DNA from: an uncultured Chlamydiae bacterium
GTDB taxonomy: Bacteria > Chlamydiota > Chlamydiia > Chlamydiales > CALBHK01
DNA: 64,000 nucleotides
Assembly: GCA_937894565.1 (NCBI GenBank)
Contig: CALBHK010000018.1
Coordinates: 14,188 to 78,187 of the forward strand
Direction of reading: 5' to 3'
Position 1 is the first letter of the stretch. Each line of letters starts with the position of its first letter. This document shows positions 60,214-64,000 of this stretch, one piece after another. The position numbers were made by a program, and so were the translations under genes. The notes below the pieces were generated by a model. That model ran no database searches and had not been told where the DNA came from. It worked only from the letters and a program-made list of their open reading frames with translations.

Positions 60214-60591
60214 ATGTCATATATTTTTAGTCAAAGATCAATAGATAAGCTAAAAGGCGTGAATGTTGATCTGGTTAGTGTTGTCCATCGCGCTTTGGAA
60301 CTTTCAGAAATTGATTTTGCTGTTACTGAAGGCTTGCGAACTAAAGAACGGCAGGCAGAATTAGTAAAAGCAGGCGCATCTAAGACAATGAATAGTAGGC
60401 ATATTACAGGGCATGCTGTTGATCTTGCGGCGATTGTTTGCGGCGAGATCAGATGGGATTGGCCACTTTACGAAAAGATAGCGAAAGCCATGAAGCAAGC
60501 GGCTTATGAATTAAATATTAAGATTGAATGGGGCGGAGATTGGAAATCGTTTAAGGATGGTCCTCATTTTCAATTGCCTTTTGGTCAATGA
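60214..60591 (+). CDS. Endolysin, M15 (VanY/L-Ala-D-Glu type) peptidase
   Basis: A 125-residue protein with the M15 signature: TEGLRTKERQAELV, NSRHITGHAVDLAAI (His and Asp zinc ligands, about residues 68-80), GGDWKSFKDGPHFQLPF (last His). It cleaves the peptide stem of peptidoglycan. No signal peptide is visible, so a holin is required, consistent with several membrane proteins nearby. Confidence 0.9.
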   Translation: MSYIFSQRSIDKLKGVNVDLVSVVHRALELSEIDFAVTEGLRTKERQAELVKAGASKTMNSRHITGHAVDLAAIVCGEIRWDWPLYEKIAKAMKQAAYELNIKIEWGGDWKSFKDGPHFQLPFGQ

Positions 60592-60608
60592 TATTGTGAG
60601 TATTTATT

Positions 60609-60941
60609 ATGGGCGTGTGGGATCAAATTACAAGCGCACAAATTCTTAGAATGACAATCCAAGACTTCGGAAATATTTCGTTCGAACAAATTGCAAACAA
60701 TCCTGAATGCTGGATCGTGCGAGGTCATCCTGAATTAGATGGTTTTGGCGGTGTGTACGATTGGTCTTTTGTAATGATTAAAGAGAATACAAAAGGCATT
60801 ATCAAAGGCCTTGTCAGTGACAATATGCTTACAAGCAGCCACACTAAAACGATTCGTGAATTTCTAAGATTAAATGATATGACTCACGTTGAGTTCACAC
60901 GCAAACGCGATCGCGGCGAGACTAAACATAGGCTCAAATGA
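60609..60941 (+). CDS. Hypothetical protein, 110 aa (lysis region)
   Basis: A soluble protein with RMTIQDFGNISFEQIANNPE and ECWIVRGHPELDG. No membrane segment or catalytic motif. It sits between endolysin and the holin candidates with ATGA coupling to the next small gene. Confidence 0.5.
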   Translation: MGVWDQITSAQILRMTIQDFGNISFEQIANNPECWIVRGHPELDGFGGVYDWSFVMIKENTKGIIKGLVSDNMLTSSHTKTIREFLRLNDMTHVEFTRKRDRGETKHRLK

Positions 60942-61057
60942 TGTTTGAAGAATATATTAGAGAGTTATCTGAAGCACTAAAAAAGGTTTTAGTAGTGATT
61001 CTTATGCTCACATTTTTATTCATGTCAGCAAAACTATTAATCGAATGGCTTGGCTAA
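60938..61057 (+). CDS. Small membrane protein, 39 aa
   Basis: The frame, read from the sequence, starts with ATGATG overlapping the previous stop and encodes MMFEEYIRELSEALKKVLVV then a hydrophobic stretch (ILMLTFLFMSAKLLIEW). A single membrane helix; perhaps a holin regulator. Overlaps the next gene by 13 bp. Confidence 0.5.
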   Translation: MMFEEYIRELSEALKKVLVVILMLTFLFMSAKLLIEWLG

Positions 61058-61275
61058 ACGAACAATTTAAAAATCATCGGTTATTCAGGCGCGGTCTATT
61101 GATATTTGCCTGTGTGCTGACGTGGTTGACTACACATTGGTCATTCGAGTACGCGCATGCAAGCAGTCTAGGCGGTGTTGATATTGCTGCAGTTATTACG
61201 GCAATCCAGGCGCCTGTCACTGTGCTGCTTGGTTACATGGTCAAGCTATACACCGGATCGGCTGATAAAGGTTAA
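61045..61275 (+). CDS. Holin (putative, two transmembrane helices)
   Basis: A 76-residue protein with a basic N-terminus (NHRLFRRG), helix 1 (LLIFACVLTWLTTHWSF) and helix 2 (AAVITAIQAPVTVLLGYMVK). Size and topology match class II holins, and the endolysin is encoded nearby. Confidence 0.65.
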   Translation: MAWLNEQFKNHRLFRRGLLIFACVLTWLTTHWSFEYAHASSLGGVDIAAVITAIQAPVTVLLGYMVKLYTGSADKG

Positions 61276-61328
61276 TCATGCGCTATTTTCGGGGAAGCCT
61301 GGGATAACTATCTGGCGGTAGGCGGCGC

Positions 61329-61631
61329 ATGGTTAAACGTTTGATAGATGGCTTGTCATTACGTGAATTTTCTAAAAAGTATGGCTATAACTTAGAAACA
61401 GTAAAGAAACGTTATACACGTGGTTGGACATATGAGCAGCATATAACTGGTGAGCGTAAGCGTGGATATGTCGTTACGATCGACGGGAAAAAGGAACGTG
61501 TCGCAGATATTGCAAAAATGAAACATATCAGCATCAATGTATTTCTTAATCGATTGAAACATTTCTATCGCGCTGAAGATGCGCTTAGAGCAAGTTTAAA
61601 CCATAGAAAGGTAAAGAATAGATGTACTTAA
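61329..61631 (+). CDS. Small DNA-binding-like protein, 100 aa
   Basis: A basic protein with two HTH-like segments: LSLREFSKKYGYNLETVKKR and VADIAKMKHISINVFLNRL. The intervening motif (YVVTIDGKKER) is reminiscent of NUMOD-type repeats. It overlaps Rz by 10 bp. Function unknown. Confidence 0.5.
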   Translation: MVKRLIDGLSLREFSKKYGYNLETVKKRYTRGWTYEQHITGERKRGYVVTIDGKKERVADIAKMKHISINVFLNRLKHFYRAEDALRASLNHRKVKNRCT

Positions 61632-62143
61632 CTTTAATTAAAACGTTTTTAACAGCAAAAGCTGCATGGATTAAGTATGCGGCTATCGCGATTTTGACGG
61701 TTATGGTTTTGGCTTACGTATACAACGCTGGGAAGCATTCAGAACGCGCTGAATGGTTAAGCAAGGAAGCTAAGTTTTTAACGCAGCAAAACGAGATTAA
61801 AGAAGCCGCTGAAAAACGCGTTGAGGAGCAGCAAGCGAAATATAATGAAATATTAATGGGGGTAATCAATGAGCATAATAAAGAAAAAACTGAGCTTGAC
61901 AATCGCATCGCTGTGCTTAGTAATCAGCGCATGTTCATCAACACCAAGAAATGTACCGGTAGCGGTGGAGTGTCCGCCAAAACCGAAAGTTCCGGCCAGC
62001 CTGATAGCTCCTCCGATCGAACAGAACTTTCTGCTGAGGATGCAGAAAACATTCGGGATGACTACGCAACAGCCCAGCAATTAGTAAATCAGTACAACGA
62101 TTTACGCGCATTGTGCTTGCCTTTGGTTGAGGTAGTGCAATGA
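61622..62143 (+). CDS. Rz-like inner-membrane spanin
   Basis: A 173-residue protein with one N-terminal membrane helix (YAAIAILTVMVLAYVYNAG, residues about 19-37) and a long periplasmic coiled coil (EAAEKRVEEQQAKYNEILMG), the topology of Rz. It contains the Rz1-like gene in the +1 frame. Spanin complexes fuse inner and outer membranes at the last step of lysis. Confidence 0.85.
   Translation: MYLTLIKTFLTAKAAWIKYAAIAILTVMVLAYVYNAGKHSERAEWLSKEAKFLTQQNEIKEAAEKRVEEQQAKYNEILMGVINEHNKEKTELDNRIAVLSNQRMFINTKKCTGSGGVSAKTESSGQPDSSSDRTELSAEDAENIRDDYATAQQLVNQYNDLRALCLPLVEVVQ
61869..62084 (+). CDS. Rz1-like outer-membrane lipoprotein spanin, nested in Rz
   Basis: A 71-residue protein with a signal peptide and lipobox (LSLTIASLCLVISACSS) and a Pro-rich mature part (PVAVECPPKPKVPASLIAPP). 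It lies entirely inside the Rz gene in the +1 frame, the classic embedded Rz/Rz1 arrangement. Confidence 0.9.
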   Translation: MSIIKKKLSLTIASLCLVISACSSTPRNVPVAVECPPKPKVPASLIAPPIEQNFLLRMQKTFGMTTQQPSN

Positions 62144-62235
62144 TAAAGATTTCTTATGTTGCTATGTTTAAAGGACTTATAAGAGATTCTTATAATGCTT
62201 TTAAAGCATGGCTTGTGAGAAAAACACCTTATTAA
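62140..62235 (+). CDS. Possible very small protein, 31 aa
   Basis: An ATGA overlap with the Rz stop starts a 31-codon frame (MIKISYVAMFKGLIRDSYNA). It is positively charged and amphipathic. Only the coupling supports it, so confidence is low. Confidence 0.3.
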   Translation: MIKISYVAMFKGLIRDSYNAFKAWLVRKTPY

Positions 62236-62252
62236 TTAATAGGAGTTTAAAT

Positions 62253-62435
62253 ATGTACAACGTAACTGTTACTACCGAAATCAGAAAATTAGACGGAACT
62301 GCATTCTCTAAGAACGATCAAGTCTGGTCGAACATGCCATATGAAGGCATTTTGTTATTGCAAAAAGTAGGCTTAGAAGGTCTGTCTAAGTTACTTGAAG
62401 AAACAGAAAAAGCAAAAGCTCAGACTGTTAAGTAA
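62253..62435 (+). CDS. Hypothetical protein, 60 aa
   Basis: Starts at ATG 62253 with AGGAG 9 bp before; the longer frame from 62208 lacks such a site. The protein (VTVTTEIRKLDGTAFSKNDQ) is small and acidic. Overlaps the following small gene by 1 bp. Confidence 0.55.
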   Translation: MYNVTVTTEIRKLDGTAFSKNDQVWSNMPYEGILLLQKVGLEGLSKLLEETEKAKAQTVK

Positions 62436-62548
62436 TGAACTGGCGGTGGGACGATTATATTATTTTGATTCTTGTCGCCACCGCTGATATCGCGCTTTGT
62501 TATTACGTATATGAATACGTCTCATACTACTTTATTTTTGCAAGGTAA
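62435..62548 (+). CDS. Small membrane protein, 37 aa
   Basis: The frame opens at ATG 62435 overlapping the previous stop (TAATG) and encodes MNWRWDDYIILILVATADIA and an aromatic-rich tail (CYYVYEYVSYYFIFAR). One membrane helix. It converges with the HicB-like gene, overlapping by 27 bp. Confidence 0.4.
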   Translation: MNWRWDDYIILILVATADIALCYYVYEYVSYYFIFAR

Positions 62549-62716
62549 GTAACCTATATCCTTAGCAACAAGAATCCATGATTTTGCAGATTTATTAAAA
62601 TTAAAAATAGCTTCTGCAATCGTATCTCCTTCCGCAAAACATCCTTTCATTTTATTTGATCTGGCACAAAAACCAATGTCTTCATCTGGCTCTAGTATTA
62701 TTTGGTAATTTTCCAT
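62522..62716 (-). CDS. HicB-like protein, orphan
   Basis: A 64-residue protein with YQIILEPDEDIGFCARSNKM, KGCFAEGDTIAEAIFNFNKS and WILVAKDIGYLP, the fold pattern of HicB antitoxin N-terminal domains. There is no C-terminal DNA-binding part and no HicA gene next to it. It is the last gene of a leftward operon with thyX. It might neutralise a host HicA. Confidence 0.65.
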   Translation of the reverse strand: MENYQIILEPDEDIGFCARSNKMKGCFAEGDTIAEAIFNFNKSAKSWILVAKDIGYLPCKNKVV

Positions 62717-62728
62717 TTTGGTTACGTT

Positions 62729-62872
62729 TTAGTTACGTTTATTTAATAGCGTAATAAAAGCAATTGCGACTACAACCAAGATGATAATGCAAAATATAAT
62801 TACGACTGATTCTGCTGTCGTATCTTGATTATTAATATTATTTATTGCTGCAAGAGTATTAACGCCGATCAT
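62729..62872 (-). CDS. Small membrane protein, 47 aa
   Basis: Read directly from the minus strand: MIGVNTLAAINNINNQDTTA then a hydrophobic helix (VVIIFCIIILVVVAIAFITL) and LNKRN. The start overlaps the HNH stop (ATGA). Function unknown. Confidence 0.45.
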   Translation of the reverse strand: MIGVNTLAAINNINNQDTTAESVVIIFCIIILVVVAIAFITLLNKRN

Positions 62873-63357
62873 TGTTTTGTTAATCTTTGTACTGTACTAT
62901 GACTACATCCAAAGTGAGAGGCAATACCTTGGTAACTCTCACCATTATTTCTTAAGTTGATCATCTCATTAATATCATCTAATGAATACTTAGTATTAGG
63001 GTTGTTTAATCCTTTTATGTGTAAAGGATTAAATCCTCTCCCATTCTTCCAAGTATGCTTATGATTTTCACTTACAGTACACCACTCCAAATTGTTTATT
63101 TTATTATTTTGACGATCAAAGTCCAAATGATTTACTTGAGGCTTATTTTCAGGGTTATCTAAAAAATGGGTTGCTACTAATCTATGTATTTTGTAAGACT
63201 TATGTTTAAGTCCATCAAACAAATTAACATAACAATATCCATGGATATCTGTTTTTAATTTCAGATTGTCTTCAGTTTTCATACTATGGACATTTCCAAG
63301 ATTAGAGATTTTATACCTACCCTCATAACCTATAATTTCTTTCCAAATCTCAAACAT
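62869..63357 (-). CDS. NUMOD4-HNH homing endonuclease
   Basis: A 162-residue protein: WKEIIGYEGRYKISNLGNVH (NUMOD4), HRLVATHFLDNPENKPQVNH, LDFDRQNNKINNLEWCTVSE (HNH core) and a C-terminal HTH (GIASHFGCSHSTVQRL). The start is ATG 63357, eight bases inside the thyX 3' end. It is a freestanding homing endonuclease directly downstream of the intein-containing thyX. Confidence 0.85.
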   Translation of the reverse strand: MFEIWKEIIGYEGRYKISNLGNVHSMKTEDNLKLKTDIHGYCYVNLFDGLKHKSYKIHRLVATHFLDNPENKPQVNHLDFDRQNNKINNLEWCTVSENHKHTWKNGRGFNPLHIKGLNNPNTKYSLDDINEMINLRNNGESYQGIASHFGCSHSTVQRLTKQ

Positions 63358-63963
63358 CCAATAATTTCCTATACATAATCCAGCCGCGAAAATTAGCACT
63401 CCACAGATTATCTTTTCTATCTCTGTGAGTTACTCCTTTTTCCCAAGTTAGTTCATATGTATCCTTAGCAAAATCCATCGGTGTAGCTTGATGTTCAAAG
63501 GGCGAACAATTGCCACTTAGAAAAGTATTACCTTTGCGCCGCACGATCAAAGCCCCGCTGTCCACTGATACACAACTAACGATTCCATGGTACTTCAGTA
63601 TGCGTACTTCCGAAGATTTAGTTCTTGAGTCATTAACCCTGTGGAATTTTTTTGTATACACCCCTATTACATAATTACCGTAGCTTGTTGTTTCATAGTT
63701 ATGTAGTGTAGAAGGCAACCCCACTAGTGGGGAATACGCCAAGAACTGTTCTGCTAATTTAGTTGATGTCGTTGCATACGTCCAAGTGTTTCTTTTAACG
63801 CTGCCGTCCGAATTTTTTAGGCCGTCGAACACCCCCGCCAGCATGTCCATGGAATCTAAACACACTGAAGGTATATGCTTGTTAGTACTACCTACCCCGC
63901 ACATATTAGCTAACAAAATCACATCCAATTTTATTTCGTAAATAACATTATTTGAGGTGGTTG
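63350..63963 (-). CDS. thyX: Thymidylate synthase ThyX, C-terminal part, with intein (5' end missing)
   Basis: The C-terminal extein CSPFEHQATPMD, then LWSANFRGWIMYRKLL, matches the ThyX signature near the dUMP and FAD sites (SPFEHQ and the RGW-x-x-YR motif). It makes dTMP from dUMP with FAD. Upstream of Cys the chain is an intein C-terminal part. The gene is cut by adapter sequence at 63964, so the N-extein and N-terminal intein half are not in the window. The frame ends in LLDV with stop at 63350. Confidence 0.75.
63509..63963 (-). other. Intein C-terminal portion with LAGLIDADG endonuclease segment (thyX)
   Basis: Splice junction: FLSGN/CSPFEHQ, with final Asn at 63509-63511 and Cys+1 at 63506-63508. 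Block F is CVSVDSGALIVRRKGNTF. The penultimate residue is Gly rather than the usual His, a known intein variant. Further upstream DMLAGVFDGLKNSDGSV is a LAGLIDADG-type motif, so a large homing-endonuclease-bearing intein is indicated. The remainder is missing. Confidence 0.75.
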
Positions 63964-64000
63964 AGATCGGAAGAGCACACGTCTGAACTCCAGTCACATC
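63964..64000. other. Illumina TruSeq adapter sequence (sequencing artefact)
   Basis: From 63964 the bases match the TruSeq index adapter that begins AGATCGGAAGAGCACACGTC and ends CCAGTCAC at 63997; ATC is the beginning of an index. These bases are not biological. On the minus strand they translate to MTGVQTCALPIS, a known contaminant peptide that falsely lengthens the thyX frame. Confidence 0.97.

Noticed and set aside
63964..63997. Adapter-derived N-terminus MTGVQTCALPIS of the thyX frame
   Set aside because: It is the translation of Illumina adapter and not biological.

Overview
The window is bacteriophage DNA and carries two complete and unrelated virion gene sets, one after the other. 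There are no host housekeeping genes, rRNA, tRNA, CRISPR arrays or insertion sequences that I can see, and no integrase. Rz/Rz1-type spanins, lipoprotein signals, a YdaS/Cro-type regulator and a DUF1367 protein point to Gram-negative (probably proteobacterial) hosts. The last 37 bases (63964-64000) are Illumina TruSeq adapter sequence, so this is the raw end of an assembled contig, and the joining of two phages on it may be an assembly artefact.

Module A (1 to about 27.1 kb) is a P22-like podovirus. On the left, leftward genes run off the window edge: a Bet/RecT recombinase, a Gp157-like protein and two unknowns. They diverge from an XRE-type regulator. A small leftward island holds a metallophosphoesterase and a HExxH protein. 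The rightward late block follows: TerS, a GroES-like co-chaperonin, TerL, a P22-type portal, scaffold and coat, gp4-like and gp10-like tail-stub proteins, a GNAT-like protein, three ejection-type proteins, a long series of tail-appendage proteins with two paralogous pairs, a possible spanin pair and two cysteine-peptidase-like lysis candidates. A short inverted repeat (TATAAC-TAG-GTTATA) recurs in module A intergenic gaps and may be its late promoter or operator.

The stretch 27.2-30.5 kb is a leftward operon of RusA and small unknown proteins, two of them built of short tandem repeats. It is driven from a divergent operator/promoter region at 30.53-30.67 kb, opposite a YdaS/Cro-like gene. It could belong to either phage.

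Module B (about 30.5-62.5 kb) is an HK97-like siphovirus. Rightward early genes are a ParB-like protein, an HNH protein, a DEAH helicase interrupted by an intein, a Toprim protein, a structured non-coding stretch, DUF1367, a Ref-like HNH protein, a triple-HTH protein, RusA and a Q-like antiterminator. The late block has HNH, TerS, TerL, portal, ClpP-like protease, major capsid, four capsid-adjacent accessory genes, connectors, major tail protein, a tail chaperone with a classic -1 frameshift, a 1614-residue tape measure and tail-tip proteins. The lysis cassette has an M15 endolysin, a holin candidate, Rz and a nested Rz1. At the right edge a leftward operon carries a thymidylate synthase ThyX interrupted by a LAGLIDADG intein, an HNH endonuclease, a small membrane protein and an orphan HicB-like protein.

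The most unusual feature is the helicase intein at 33684-34625. Its splicing blocks and the whole interior are open in the helicase frame, but the homing endonuclease, a recognisable zinc-finger/HNH protein, is encoded in the +1 frame of the same DNA with its own ribosome-binding site and stop. It is an overprinted rather than an in-frame endonuclease.
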